In this document: one piece after another, positions 45,217 through 57,026 of the stretch
How the letters are laid out: each line of letters starts with the position of its first letter
How positions within the stretch are numbered: the stretch's first letter is position 1
Source of the DNA: Laburnicola sp. R22_1
Taxonomy: Eukaryota > Ascomycota > Dothideomycetes > Pleosporales > Didymosphaeriaceae
Reading direction: 5' to 3'
NCBI GenBank assembly: GCA_014281115.1
Contig: JACONQ010000004.1
Span: 1,240,001-1,304,000, forward strand
DNA: 64,000 nt
Notes under the pieces: model-generated
Told to the model about the DNA's origin: nothing
The model's database searches: none
What the model saw: only the letters and a program-made list of their open reading frames with translations
Position numbers and translations under genes: made by a program

Positions 45217-46206
45217 TTAAGCAATCGGCCGACTACGTTCGTCTTCAGGCATGCGCTGTACACACGTCAGTCAGTTCAAAGCCCAGCACCAACGCTCTCT
45301 CCCCAAGAAGCAAAAACCCAAAAGAGCCGGAAAAAGAAAAAAAAACTCACCATATAAGCATCAATAGCCGCAGAAAAAACCGCAAACCCCGCACACCCGA
45401 CAGCCGCCGCCTGCGGGCCCGCGCCCCTCGCCAACACGCCGCCCGTAATACAGCCGCCGGCGACCCCATTCCAGAGATCGTTTTTGGCGCGCAGGCCCTC
45501 GATGGCGCACTCGGTGCCGCTGAAGATGGCGCCCACTTTGGCGAAGTTTTTCCCCGACGACACGGAGCTGCGGTACATGTCGCGGAGGCCGTGTCTGAGC
45601 TGTTGGCGGAGGGGGAGGTCGGTTATGGAGACGGTGCCGGTTGAGGTGGGGATGGTGGTTGTGAGGGGTTTGGGGGTGGCGGGGGTGGGAGCATGGGTTG
45701 TTGTGGTTGTTGGGGGTGTGGTGGGTTTTGCGGATGTGGTCGTTGCGGTTGCTGTTGCGGTTGTAGACGGCGTTGACGCTGGTGTTGATGTCGCGGGAGT
45801 GGGCGTGGGTACGGCGAGGGGTTGTGACATTGGGGTATCGTATCGCATCTACACACACACACACACAGACTTGTTAGCACATCTCCTCTCCACCTTGTCT
45901 CCTCTTCCAGACGCAAGAAAGAAAACTCACCGAACTCATAAACAACCCAAACATAGCGCCTAATCCCCCGCCCATCACACCCGCCATAACCGTCTTCCCC
46001 ACACAACTCTCCATACTCGACTGCATCTACTCAAACATCAGCTTTCGTTCCGAGACACAGGCGGGCCCGAGCGTAGTCGCGTCCGAGAGGGGAGGGCGCA
46101 AGAGGCAGCCACGTACTAGTTTGACCATCTGCTGTTCTTGCTCTGTCATGCCTGCGTTGGGGTTCATGCCGGGCATGCCGCCGGGCGCACCTCCTGGGAA
46201 GGCCAT
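45217..46206 (-). CDS. TIM22: Mitochondrial inner-membrane translocase Tim22
   Basis: Four exons: 46206-46117, 46026-45931, 45848-45351 and 45255-45217, 240 aa. Reads [19 protein letters not shown], then [26 protein letters not shown] (first membrane helix) and, after an insert, [29 protein letters not shown] and two more glycine-rich helices. The final 12-codon exon supplies [12 protein letters not shown]. Tim22 inserts carrier proteins into the inner membrane; the conserved Cys pair is present (ESC, TEC). The oddity is a Thr/Pro/Ala insert of about 70 residues between helices 1 and 2, placed in the intermembrane space in the known topology. Confidence 0.92.
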
Positions 46207-46716
46207 TGCGTATGTATGTGTCGAAGGTACGGGGAGGGGAGGATGGCGAGGTGGTGATGGCTGGCGACGCGATGGGATGGAACTTTTTGCGGAGAATGCG
46301 CGGAGGACGGGAGTTGCCGGGGTAGGGTTGGCGGGATTTCGGGCGCGGTAGGGCACACTAGCGTAATCTCAAACCCCGAATTTCAATGTTGCCGTCTGGA
46401 ATTTACAATTGCGCCTTTTGCGCATGGAGTCACATCGTCATAAGAGACGATTGTAAGTCATCTAAATATCCAAGATCTCATTCATTAACATCAAGACTAC
46501 GACTAGACAACATGTTAACGCCAGCTCTCGTTAAACCCAATTACTGCTATGAACAAGCTCCATCCAAAGTGACTTTTCCATCCGGATTGTCATCTCGCTT
46601 ACATCAAACCACCACTTTCTATCTTCCCCGGTAAATGATTAGAAAGAGACATTTCGTCTAGACGTCGCGTGTGATGGCGTTAATCGTTACGTATATAGAG
46701 CCGTAGTCATAGATCA
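46207..46716. other. Spacer between TIM22 and DUF4048-like gene
   Basis: No gene seen; should include the TIM22 promoter and the 3' end of the next gene. Confidence 0.4.
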
Positions 46717-49347
46717 TTAGGCGAACTCTGAAGGAGACACCGATCGACCGATATAGTCGCCGCTGCCGTGGTTGAAGTCTCTCGACTCTGGAGGTGGTGT
46801 GAGGTTCTTCTCCCATTCCTTCATTAGGTGGGATGCAGTGCGCTTGAGGTGTGAGGGAGAGAGCTTGCTGCTGAGCTCGGGCCAGGGGATAGAGTTGCGC
46901 TTGGAATCACGACGAGAAGACTCGTCGGGGAGGCCGGCAGAGCTGGAAGCTGTGAGCGTTGATGCCTTAGAGTCATGGCGCTGTGCATGGTACCTAGTAC
47001 TCGTCCTTGAGCTGGCCTGGCCAGACGCGGGCGACGAAGACCCTTCCGATTCATCGGAGCTGTTGAGATCCGTCACCTTGGCGGAATGAACGTGATTGTC
47101 CGTCGGCGTTTCCCAGTTATCCCAGCTGTCGAAGTCGTCGTTGCTTTGGGTTTGCTTTTGGGGGGTGCGCGTTTGCTTGGTAGCGTGAGTCTTCTTATGC
47201 GTGGGCGAGGTCTTGGGTTCAGACAGACCGTGCTCCTTCCAGAAGTCATCCGCGATATCCGTCTTAGACGTGGCCGGTTTCTTCGAGCTAGCCGCCCGGT
47301 TCAGGGTGGGTCGGTTCTCAGAAGTTTTCCGCGGACCCTTGGAGCCATCCTTGACGTTACCAGACCCTGCGTTCTCAATGGGGTCTTCGCCCACAGTGGC
47401 TTGGTGGATGTCTTTGATGAAGGTGAAGAATCCTTCTTTGAAGTCGGTCGCCATCTGCTTCCCCGTGCGGAGCAGGGCCTCACGTTGGATATTGGAGAGA
47501 CCGCCCAGGTCGTAGCGCTCGCCATTGACGGTATTCGCAATTTGATTTGCGATGTCAGGAGAGGTCGATGTGCGCGAAAGTGGAGGTGGACGTTGGGCGG
47601 TGGTGGCGGGAGTGGTAGTAGTGGTGGTGGTGGCGGCGGTATTGGGGGACGGTTCATCGTTGCGAATATCCAGTGGCTGAGGGAACGAGGGTGAGTAGGA
47701 CTTGTCAGGCGACAACAGCGACAATGTGCGCAGATGCTTTGAACCGCTGAAAACTTTTCCACGCTGGGCTGTCTTCGCGCTCAAGAGCGCTTTCCGACGT
47801 TCCATTTCCTGGAGCATCCACGCCGACGAGCCGTCCTCGTCGTCTAGGTCCCCGGGGGTGAAATTGGCGAGGCTAGTATTGAGAGGCTGCAACTTGGTAA
47901 CCTTGCGCAAGTCATTGCGCTGTTTGGTCACCTCTTGGTTGGCATAATGCTTCTTGAGCGTCCTGAGATCCTGCTCGGCCTTGGACAGCTCTTCTTTGAG
48001 CTCGAGCACGAAGCGCTCCTGGGCGGCGATGACGCTGAGAATGTTGGGTTCGGGGGAAGTTGCTTCGGGCGAGGGGAGCGGCGAAGGAGCGGCGACCCAC
48101 GACTGCGGGCGTGAGCGCGAGCGCGGCGAGGGAAAGGCCGGTGAGCTGCTGCCGGCAGTAGCGGGCTGGATGGGAAACTGTAAGGAGAGGCGCTTTCCCT
48201 GGCGGACAATGTCCGCGTGCGACATGGAGCGAGCGTGAGAATGCATGTCGGGGACGGGGGAGAGGGGAGAGAGCGTGGTGGAGGGCAGCGAAGGCGAAGA
48301 AGCGACGGAGGGCGGCAGATGAGGTCGCGGTGCTGGTGCTGGTACTGATGTTGGTGCAGTAGATATGGGGACGACCTTTGATGGCTGGGCCCGGTCAGGG
48401 ACTGGCGAGAGGGAAGAGAGTGTGGTGGAGGGCGGTGAAGAAGCGATGGAGGGTGGGAGGTGAGGTCGCGGTGCTGGTTTAGGTGCGGGTGCTGATGTTG
48501 GTGCGGGTGCTGATGTTGGTGCGGGTGCGGATGTTGGTGCAGGTGCTGATGTTGGTGCAGGTGCTGATGTTGGTGCAGGTGCTGATGTTAACGCAGATGC
48601 TGATGTTGGTGCTGGTGCTGGTGCAGGTGCAGATTCTGGTGCTGGTGCCGATTCTGGTGCTGGTGCAGTGGATATGGGGGCGGTCTCTGATGGCTGGGCC
48701 CGGTCGAGGACTGGGGAGAGGGGAGAGAGCGTCGTGGAGGGCGGCAAAGAAGCGACGGAGGGTGGCAATTGAGGTGGGGATGCTGGTGCTGGTGCTGGTG
48801 CTGGTGCTAGAATTGGTGCTGGTGCTGATGTTGGTGCAGTAGATATGGAGGCGGCGTTTGATGGCTGGGCCCGGTTGGGGACGGGGGAGAGGGGAGGGAG
48901 CGTCGTCGAGGGCGGCGAAGAAGCGACGGAGGCACGGGAGGGTGGTAGGTGAGGTCGTGGTGCTGGTGCTCGTGCTGGTGCTGGAGTTGGTGCAGTGGAT
49001 ATGGGGGCGGCCCCTGATGGCCGGGTCCGTTCTTTGTCGCCCGGGGGCTTCCGAGATGACGAGGGCGTGTGCTGCGATTGCGCGCGGTCCATGACGTCTG
49101 CGCCTCCGACGAAGAAAATGGAGCTCATGCCCGTCGCATGGCCTGAGGGGGGTCGGCGGGCGAAGGCGGCCAGGCGGAGACGCGACGACAGGCGGCGGAG
49201 GATGCTGGAATAGCAGAGCGAGCTGTGAAAAATTTCGAGATGCAGGGCGAGCAGAGCGGCAGGCAGGCCGACCAATCTCACGAGCACACCGCTTCTCAAC
49301 CACGACAACCACACTTTCAGCAAAGCAGGGCTTGCTGAGTTTCCCAT
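46717..49347 (-). CDS. Large low-complexity protein, DUF4048-like
   Basis: Single frame of 876 aa. Residues 90-380 are Ala/Pro/Ser/Thr repeats of one long unit, seen four times: PISTAPTxxPAPAP ... RPHLPPSxASSPPSTTLSPLSPVPDRAQPS. Then SMSHADIVRQGKRLSLQFPIQP and a coiled coil (SVIAAQERFVLELKEELSKAEQDLRTLKKHY) typical of the DUF4048 region. The C-terminal half is disordered and Ser/Thr/Lys-rich with WDNWETP. The start is uncertain: ATGs at 49347, 49128 and 49092 are in frame, and the first 73 residues look like translated leader. Function unknown; the coiled coil suggests a partner-binding or cytoskeletal role. Confidence 0.75.
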   Translation of the reverse strand: MGNSASPALLKVWLSWLRSGVLVRLVGLPAALLALHLEIFHSSLCYSSILRRLSSRLRLAAFARRPPSGHATGMSSIFFVGGADVMDRAQSQHTPSSSRKPPGDKERTRPSGAAPISTAPTPAPARAPAPRPHLPPSRASVASSPPSTTLPPLSPVPNRAQPSNAASISTAPTSAPAPILAPAPAPAPASPPQLPPSVASLPPSTTLSPLSPVLDRAQPSETAPISTAPAPESAPAPESAPAPAPAPTSASALTSAPAPTSAPAPTSAPAPTSAPAPTSAPAPTSAPAPKPAPRPHLPPSIASSPPSTTLSSLSPVPDRAQPSKVVPISTAPTSVPAPAPRPHLPPSVASSPSLPSTTLSPLSPVPDMHSHARSMSHADIVRQGKRLSLQFPIQPATAGSSSPAFPSPRSRSRPQSWVAAPSPLPSPEATSPEPNILSVIAAQERFVLELKEELSKAEQDLRTLKKHYANQEVTKQRNDLRKVTKLQPLNTSLANFTPGDLDDEDGSSAWMLQEMERRKALLSAKTAQRGKVFSGSKHLRTLSLLSPDKSYSPSFPQPLDIRNDEPSPNTAATTTTTTTPATTAQRPPPLSRTSTSPDIANQIANTVNGERYDLGGLSNIQREALLRTGKQMATDFKEGFFTFIKDIHQATVGEDPIENAGSGNVKDGSKGPRKTSENRPTLNRAASSKKPATSKTDIADDFWKEHGLSEPKTSPTHKKTHATKQTRTPQKQTQSNDDFDSWDNWETPTDNHVHSAKVTDLNSSDESEGSSSPASGQASSRTSTRYHAQRHDSKASTLTASSSAGLPDESSRRDSKRNSIPWPELSSKLSPSHLKRTASHLMKEWEKNLTPPPESRDFNHGSGDYIGRSVSPSEFA
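48470..48690. repeat. 18-bp minisatellite in the DUF4048-like gene
   Basis: About eight tandem 18-bp units of the form GGTGCTGATGTTGGTGCA on the plus strand, encoding Ser-Ala-Pro-Ala-Pro-Thr in the gene on the minus strand. Similar shorter GGTGCT runs occur at 48320-48350, 48780-48840 and 48957-48985. Length polymorphism is likely. Confidence 0.85.
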
Positions 49348-50369
49348 GCCAGCACCATGGGGGGACGCATTCTTCGAGGGGAGGAGAGGGGAAGTGCGGA
49401 TGCGTGTTCAGGCGGCCGACTTTTGAGTCTTCCAAGGTTTTCCCACCTTCAAGCGCCCATGGTCCGACCGCCAAACAAGCAGCCGCGCTCTACCCAATTT
49501 GCATTCCCTGCAGCTCCACCAGCTAGGCACGACAGGCAGCTGACCACGACGATTCCTTAATTTCCTGTTGCTCGAGCTTCATGCAGCATCTCGTAGGCCT
49601 GCCATTGAGGACGTAGCTGCAGCCCGTTTCGTCCCTGCTGCCATTGTGCCTGTGTAGAGGCCACGGCAGACGGCGGGAGATGGCCAGGGAGCTCGTGCTG
49701 CTGCAGCTGTATGTAGCGGTGAGTCCCCGCAGAATTTGTAGTCCTAACCGCATCCGGCCGTGCGAGAGCGCCCCGACCGTTCAAGCCCAGGCACAAGCAA
49801 GACTGAAGCATGGATTGACATCTGAAACCGCAGTCAAGAGACCGCCAGCAGCGTCATCCGCTAGGCCGGCGCAGCAGGTTTCCAGAAGACGTTCCATCGT
49901 GCGGAGAACGGGACCGGCTTATGCAGGGCCAGCGCTGAACGGCGGCAGCTGCTGCAGGAACGCTCGATAGCCGCCGTGTAGGATGAATGCCACGCGTAGC
50001 GTACGCATGCCATTGCCGCCGCAACTAACACAATCATCTGGCGATAATTGTTGCATACACTCCTGTGAATTGATCATCATACATATTACATTCGCCTCTG
50101 CGCTACAAGTGCTAGCCGTCTCGCCGCCAACTCGTCAAAGCGGGCGGCGTGTGCGTTTGTTGATGGTCCCGCCGTCGTCATGGCGACCCGGCCTCACAAT
50201 AATTGAATATCCACTCCCACGTCGCACCACTTCTGCCATCATCGCGCCCTATTTCTATCTCCGCCTTGTTCCACGGCAACCGCCGTCCATCTTCACCCTG
50301 GCTGCCATCGTCGCTTAGCACCTTCTGAGCGCCCACGTTATTCCTAATAACATTCGTCAACAGCCCGCC
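49348..50369. other. Divergent intergenic region
   Basis: About 1 kb between the DUF4048-like and kinase starts, on opposite strands. No gene supported; the short frames look random. It should contain both promoters. Confidence 0.4.
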
Positions 50370-52689
50370 ATGGCAGAGGCCTACCAGGTCTTGGAAGAAT
50401 TGGGCAGTATGTGCACTTGCATTTTGAATCACGCAAGCCATCGCTGACAGCCGTAGGCGGGAGCTTCGGAAAGGTGTACAAGGCCATCGAGAAGGCGACG
50501 GGCGAGACAGTGGCGATCAAGCTGGTACGCCGTCTCCCATCCGACGCTACCTGCACCCTCGCTCACGTCGCATCTAGATCGACCTCGAAGACAGCAACGA
50601 CGAGCTCGCCGACATCCAGGCCGAGATCACCCTGCTGGGCACTTGCAAGAGCCCCTATATCACCGAATACAAGACGAGCTTCGTGCGCGGCGTGAAGCTA
50701 TGGATCGTCATGGAATTCCTGGGAGGTGGCTCGGCCCTCGATCTGGTGCGCACAGGGATGAAAAGAATGCGGATGCGGTCAATGCTAATGAGTGTAGATG
50801 AGTCCCGGTCCGCTTAGTGAAGCCCACATCGCCATTGTCTGCCGCGAGCTCCTGCTCGGACTCGACTATCTGCACAACACCGGAAAGATCCACCGAGATA
50901 TCAAAGCCGCGAACGTGCTGCTCACAGACATGGGCAAGGTGAAACTGGCCGATTTTGGCGTCGCCGCACAGTTGACGAACCTCAAATCCCAGCGCTTGAC
51001 GTTTGTCGGAACACCCTACTGGATGGCGCCAGAAGTAATACAGGAGGCCGGCTACGATTTCAAGGCAGACATCTGGTCCCTAGGCATCACCGCAATGGAG
51101 CTAGCCATGGGCCAGCCTCCACATTCAGGCTCTCATCCTATGAAGATCCTGTTCACCATTCCCAAGAACCCGGCCCCTCGGCTTGAGGGGGACCAGTGGA
51201 GCAAGGATTTCAAAGACTTCGTGGCCCAATGTCTCATAAAAGATCCCGACCGGAGAGCCAGTGCAAAGGAGCTATTGAAACATCGCTTTGTTCTGCGCGC
51301 TGGCAAAGTGGAAGCTATGCGCGAGCTGATCGAGCGAAAGCAAATGTTCGATGCCCAGCAAGAAACTACCAAGCATGTAACCTACTACGAAGAGACAATG
51401 TAAGTCACTCCCAGCCCCTTGCCGACTATTCCGGCTGACAGTTTAGGGTGGATCTTTCCCCGAGGAATGAAGAAGAGGAGTGGAACTTTACCGTCCAGCA
51501 ACCCAAAACCATCAGAACCAACGCCGCTTCCCAAACAGCGAGGCGTCGCAAGCCTCTACGGGTGCCTTCCAGCGATGCGAACGCCTGTGCAACTGCTATG
51601 CAACATATGGACCTCAACGCTGCACCACTGGGAACCGTTACCGACTCGCCTCTACCTGAACGACGCCGGCCGTCGTCTCGCTCGTCCCGTATATCCGCTA
51701 CGGGCACAGCATTCCGTGTGCCCTCCGGCTCGACCCCAACTGCACGCCGCGTCGCCAACGTACCCAAGCAACCCTTGGGTTTGGATCTTACATTCGGCAA
51801 CTCTCCCTCCACGGTCCGGCATTTCAAGCGTGTACCATCAGCCGAGAGACGATCAGCGCTCAGCTCCAACCCTGTCGACAATACCAACTCGTTCCATCCC
51901 AACCCGCACGCGAAGACATTCCGGCCATCACCACCAAACTCGGCTCACCCGTTGGACCTCAACGATGAGAATGAGCCGCCAGTTTTCGAATGTCCGCCGA
52001 TGCCCATCACCAAGGACGCACTCTATGGTCGACGAGCGTATAGCAAGGCGCTCGATTCGGTGTTCCAAGAAGCACACGCGGACTCCGCCTCGCCCCAGCA
52101 ACGTGAAGCTCTCGGCAACGTTCATCAGGCCTGGGCTCACCTCGACCAGATAGATCCTCAAGGAGAGTTCTTACTCTTGAAGGCAATGGTAGATCGCTTA
52201 CAGGGAGACCCAAAGCTAGCCTCGGCGCTTGGAATCGCAGTGTCGCCTGCGCCAACGCCAAAGCACAACACCAAGTCCAGTGAGATCAGCCTAGGCGGCA
52301 CAACGGTTCATGGCACCGGAACAACTCGCATCCGGGCCAACACAACGACCACTACGGCTGCCTTCACCAAGTCTCCCGAAGAACATGCTGCCACGCCTAC
52401 ACAAACGCCCTTCCACACGCCCAGTGGCACTCCCTCTAGTACCACTTCTGGCTCGCCCATCAAGGGTCCCAAACTCGTTCTTGCCCAAAACAATCCGCAT
52501 CTGAAATCCCATCGCCGCCGCCAAAGCGCATACATGGGCGGTGAAAAGATGTTCGGGCTGGATGTTGGACTGGATGAGAAGAAGTTGCCTGGCTATGTGG
52601 ATAAAGGTATGGAGCAGCAGGGCTTGCTCGCCGACATACTCTACGGGCAGTGGATGCAAGGTCTGCGTAGTCGCTGGCCGCTAGCATAG
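50370..52689 (+). CDS. GCK-family STE20-like protein kinase
   Basis: Five exons: 50370-50406, 50457-50524, 50578-50745, 50798-51399 and 51447-52689, 705 aa. Kinase domain at 8-260: GSGSFGKVY loop split by intron 1, VAIKL (Lys34), HRDIKAANV (Asp125), DFGVA (143-147), [12 protein letters not shown] (activation loop) and [13 protein letters not shown]. The GCK-III signature [10 protein letters not shown] is present. The C-terminal 440 residues are disordered, with a short helical segment ([20 protein letters not shown]). In fungi this group includes Sid1 and Nak1/Kic1, which act upstream of NDR kinases in septation and polarity. Which of the two this is cannot be settled by eye. Confidence 0.9.
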
Positions 52690-54643
52690 CCATGCGCTCT
52701 CCATGGTCTACGCAGCATCTTGGGTCTTTGGTCACATGTGGATGTCCTTGTTTCCTCGTGGGTATGTATGCGCGGCGTTCGTTTTGAATAACATGACACG
52801 AATATCTCCATTCTTGCATACATATGTTTCTCTGGCTTCTCACCTTTCTCGTCTGATGAGCAAGTGTGAGCTGTCTTGTGGATTTTCGAACTTTTTTTTC
52901 TTGTCTCTCTTTTTTTCGTACGGACGGATCATGAAGTCACGAACCCCCCCTTTTTCTTTCCTATGCGCATGACTGATGAGCGCCATGGTTGTGAGCTTGT
53001 TGTTCTGCAGGCTGGAATTGTATACGAGGCTTGCTAGGTGTGTAGTTTTTTTTTGCGCATTTGCATTATGGAGAAAGTAATTTGGCGTTTTTTTTCCTGG
53101 GTGTGTCTTGCTTGGGTGGGGCATTTATTGGCGTTTGTTTTGGGGGGGGGGAAGGGGAGAAGGGGAAGGGTGTGTAGTGTGGATGGGTGTTGTAGAGAGA
53201 GAGTGCGTAGTATGTAGTAGGTCGATAGCGTGTGTGTAATACTGTGTGAATATCGAAGTGTACTATCTTGACAGTCTAGTCTGTGCTGTGTTTGTTTTGT
53301 GATGTGCTAGTTAGTATTCGATTAGGGGGATTCTTCTTCTTCTTCTTCTCTTTTTAGTGGAGCGGTAGGTAGGCGCTGGGTTGTGGTCTTGTGGTCTTGT
53401 AGGTGAATTGTTCGTATATTGTGTACAGGGCGGTGGCAATTTCGTATAGAGTTACCTGCGGAGTGAGAAGCTTGTTTATCCCAACTAACTAACTAGCTTG
53501 GAAAGTAAGTAATTAACTAGAGGGAGTAGATGTGGAAGTCGAAGTCGAAGTCGAAGTCGGGTAAAGGCACAATGGTTTTACCTTGTTTAACCTTCCTTCC
53601 CGCAGGCCAGCCGTGCCGTAGGTAGTTAGACAAGCGAATCGGCTCAGATACCGTGTGGTACGTAGAGAGAGTAATCAGGCTTATGTGCCGACAACAGAGA
53701 AGGTCGACGGCAATCCGTCCTTTTCATGTAGTGAGTCTATTGCACGTCCACAACCGGACCGGCCGGGGGACTGCCTAGCACGATATGGCCTTCTTTTAGA
53801 CCATGTGCGGATAGCTTTTCTGTTGGGAAGCAACTCACGCTCTTGGTCGGCTATTCGGAGCTAGGTGAAATTTTATGGCGTATTTTTAGAACCGGTTTAT
53901 ATACAACATATGGTGTTCTGGACTGCACAACATCCTGGAACAAGCCCACTCCACCGCCGCTTGGGCCTCCATGCTGGTATCGGCAATGGCAGTTCTGACA
54001 CAAATCTTGAACAATCTACCATACATGCGTTCAGGATGAGAAGATAGCATCCCGACCAAGCACTTCCGTTTCACCTTGAGTCACGTGACCCCGCTAACGC
54101 CCGGGCGGCCTTCCAGGCTGCTATTGACAAGATCCAGTCGCACATCTCAACCCTCACTGGGCTACAATTGCAGAAGCAAGTTACTTGTGTGAGTTGGCAT
54201 CCTTCTTCGAAGAAACTCCAGATTCGTCACTTCCGTTGGCCACAGCATCGACTCGCTCGCTGTATCGCTCGGTTGTCCCTTATAGAGTGTGCAACACAAG
54301 TGGTAGTCTTCCTTTCGAGCGCATCTATTTTAGCCAGACTTGTTTTCTGTGGAGGGGCCGTCCGTTGAGTTATCTACAACGTGAGTCCTTTCAATGTATC
54401 CTCGCTCAGATCTTGTTTTATTCGTGATGGAGCTGAGCAATACCCAATTCCCATGGGAACGCGACATCAGTGCCGGCTTGGCTCATTGAGGGCGTCGCAG
54501 CTGGAAGCTTGTTGCAGCGCCGGCTGGTTTTGGTTAGGCGCTCCATGCGACTCAAGGTGTGGGCTGTTCCACCAGAACAACCCCTTCTACAAGTTCGTAG
54601 GTATGTTTTCGAATTGCGTTCAAGTAGTTCGACGCGGAGTATC
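52690..54643. other. Long intergenic region
   Basis: About 1.95 kb. T- and TG-rich stretches at 52880-53440 and short repeats (TCTTCT near 53330, GAAGTC units near 53535-53560) suggest a long 3' region. No convincing gene. Confidence 0.4.
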
Positions 54644-56435
54644 TCAGGGTCGGCGGTGGGCAGGCGAAGGCACTTCTAGCGTATCGCGACGTGCGGGAGG
54701 CCGGCCACGGGAGGATTCCGTAAAGGGTGACACATCGCGTAGAGGACTGGAGCTGATTCCAACACCGAGGATGGGGGTGCCCGGAGCGGAAGAGGCACTC
54801 GGCGAGGGACTACCTCGAGAATGCTCTTTGTGAAGCACAGCATCTCTCCGCCGGCTATACTGCCTCTTGAGTTCTGATAGCTCACGATTTCGGTGTACCT
54901 CACCTGGGATCTCAGGAAACTCCCGCGCCTCGCTCCTGTTGTATGCAGATATGTCGAATTTGTCGTGCGCGGCACTTCCCAGGTAGTCCGCGGTTTTCCG
55001 CAACGTCCGGGCGACCCATCGTCTTCCGCCTGGATCTCGATCTTGTGTGGGAGACGGCCTTCGTTCACCCGCGCCCGGAGAACTGGATGTGATCGCAGAT
55101 TCGTGTGACAGTCTTTCGCGCATTTCGCGGTTGCCGTTGCTGACGCCCAGGCCATTGATGCTTCGGTTTGGAGAATAGTCGTTTTCTGTTTGGACAGTCA
55201 AGGTAGGCTGGCGCTGCCTGTGTTGCGAGTGCGAACAGTTGCATTGATGATCAGACGGCGGGCTTGTTGTTACCTTCTCGCTGTCCAGGTCCTTCGTCAG
55301 AAGAAGATAGAGCGAGCCGAGAGTGGCTAGGGAGGCGTTTACAATAGGAACCCACTGGCCAACGTTGTTATTGGGCTCGGTCAAGTACATGAGTTGGGGG
55401 CTGAAGAAATTGATCTCGCCGATAATGAGAATGGTCAGAACGGCACCGACGAAAAGCGGAATTTCGATGACGCTCAGCAGAAAGCGCACCATACTGTTGA
55501 CATCCCTCATCTTGCCGACCGTCGCACCATTGGTTCCTTCAATGAGCTCGTCTAATCGTGGGTCTCCATCCTCATCACGATCCCGGTCCCCAAAACGCGT
55601 CTTCCAGTTGATGTAGAGGATCTTGTCCAAAGTGAAGACGAGCGAGAGAATGGCCGGAAGACAACATGCAGCAGCGAGCAGCATACCCGCATTAAAAGTG
55701 AGTATGGTTGGTACGGGTATGATGCCAATATTCACTCCTGGTCCCGAGCGTATGGCAGAGGTAGATCCCTCAGTAAGCGAACAAGGGATGTTACACTTGA
55801 CCGTGCCGTAGGGGAAGGTCTTGGGGCTACGAACCGAATACCCATCGACTATGCAGTCTGATGGTGTCACGCGATAAAACTCGACAGCCAGGGCCAACAG
55901 CCCTGCGAGAATGAAGCCGGTCCATAGGAAGATGATGTTCCGCCCAGGGTCGTAGAAGTACGTCCGGGAAAGCCTAACAGTCAGCGGAGCCGCTAGGATG
56001 CCTATCGAACAAAGCTGAAAGGTGCCGTAGATGTCCATATCGACTGCACCTGGGGGCGAACGAGTTAGTGGTAGAACGGGGGCGGAACCCTAGGACGAGG
56101 GAACTGACCATTGACATGCGTAGAGCAGAGCACGAGTGCATGGAGCGAAGCGACGGCGGGAAGCAGCAGTGCAGCCGCCAAGCACGCTTTGCGCAGCCAT
56201 TCTGTCTTCCGTGCAATGAGACAGGCTGTGACCAGAAGATAGTACCTGTTGCTCTTGTGAGTGTGGCATCCACGACGCGGCACGGCAGAAGAACGTACAA
56301 GAAGCGCGAACCCGGGCCATACTGGTCGGACAGTGGCCATACGCACACGACCTTCACAGCATCGCTGGCGGTGCTGTTGGCCGGAGAACGTGGCGAAAGG
56401 CTCTCAAGAAACGGAGACGGTGCGAGTGCCGGCAT
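54644..56435 (-). CDS. Multi-pass membrane protein with disordered tail
   Basis: Three exons: 56435-56299, 56245-56109 and 56049-54644, 559 aa. Donors GTACGT and GTCAGT, with a CACTAAC branch in intron 2; the exon 1/2 join gives RFLYYLLVTACLIA. About seven hydrophobic segments: YYLLVTACLI, LAAALLLPAVASLHALVL, LCSIGILAAPL, IIFLWTGFILAGLLALAV, MLLAAACCLPAILSLVF, FLLSVIEIPLFVGAVLTILII and SLATLGSLYLLL. An extracellular loop carries several Cys. The last ~230 residues are cytosolic-type, Ser/Arg-rich. Layout resembles a receptor-like fungal membrane protein, but I do not recognise the family. Confidence 0.8.
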
Positions 56436-57026
56436 GGCTACCGACAAACTGAGATGTTATGCTTGAGCGCATTGAAGGTGGAGAGCATCTTTTCAAGAGC
56501 GTGTAACTTAACGCCGTTGGGGCGCATGGCAGAGGCATCGAAGAGGAGTGAGGCCGGTTGTAAGGCGTCCACTTGTAAGGCGTCCCCTTGTAAGGCGTCC
56601 GCTTGTAAGTCGTCCGCTTGTAAGTCGTCCGCCTGTTCCAGCCGTACTGTACGGCGCGTTTTCTATAGGCGGGTGCGGTGTTGCGTCGTGTGCGTGCAGT
56701 GTGAGGCCTGGAAGAGCTGACGGCGCTAAACCCCGCCTGGTTCACCGGACGCTCGGCGGTCATCACGTGATCGTCATCTCCCCGGGGCGCAGCCTGCCCC
56801 TCAAGCACCTCACCGCCAGCCTCCAGCCTCCAGCAGCCTCATCGCAAACCTCTGGGCAGGGCGACTTGATGGCACATCGGATGACCCGGCATCGCACTCT
56901 CGTTACCAGAGGCTCGCCTGCTCCTCGGCACCGTCTCAGCCCTCGAGCTCAAATTCTCACGCCCTTGCGGACGGCGGGTGACTACTTCGAACCAGACACA
57001 TCCATTGTAATTTGCGACACGCGACA
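56436..57026. other. Divergent promoter region with tandem repeat
   Basis: Upstream of two divergently oriented membrane-protein genes. Contains the 15-bp repeat at 56559-56633 and an ATCACGTGAT palindrome near 56761. No gene supported. Confidence 0.4.
56559..56633 (+). repeat. 15-bp tandem repeat, five copies
   Basis: Five units of TTGTAAGGCGTCCGC with G/T and C/A variants, in the spacer between the membrane-protein gene and the permease gene. Each unit carries GTAAGG or GTAAGT. Not part of a supported gene. Confidence 0.8.

Noticed and set aside
48470..48690. Regular repeat considered as a CRISPR array
   Set aside because: Units are contiguous with no spacers and lie in a eukaryotic coding exon.
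48479..49474. 331-codon frame overlapping the DUF4048-like gene
   Set aside because: Alternative frame through the minisatellite; Thr/Ser/Cys repeats are an artefact of the repeat unit.
54381..54833. 150-codon plus-strand frame
   Set aside because: Overlaps the well-supported C-terminal exon of the membrane-protein gene and lacks any domain.
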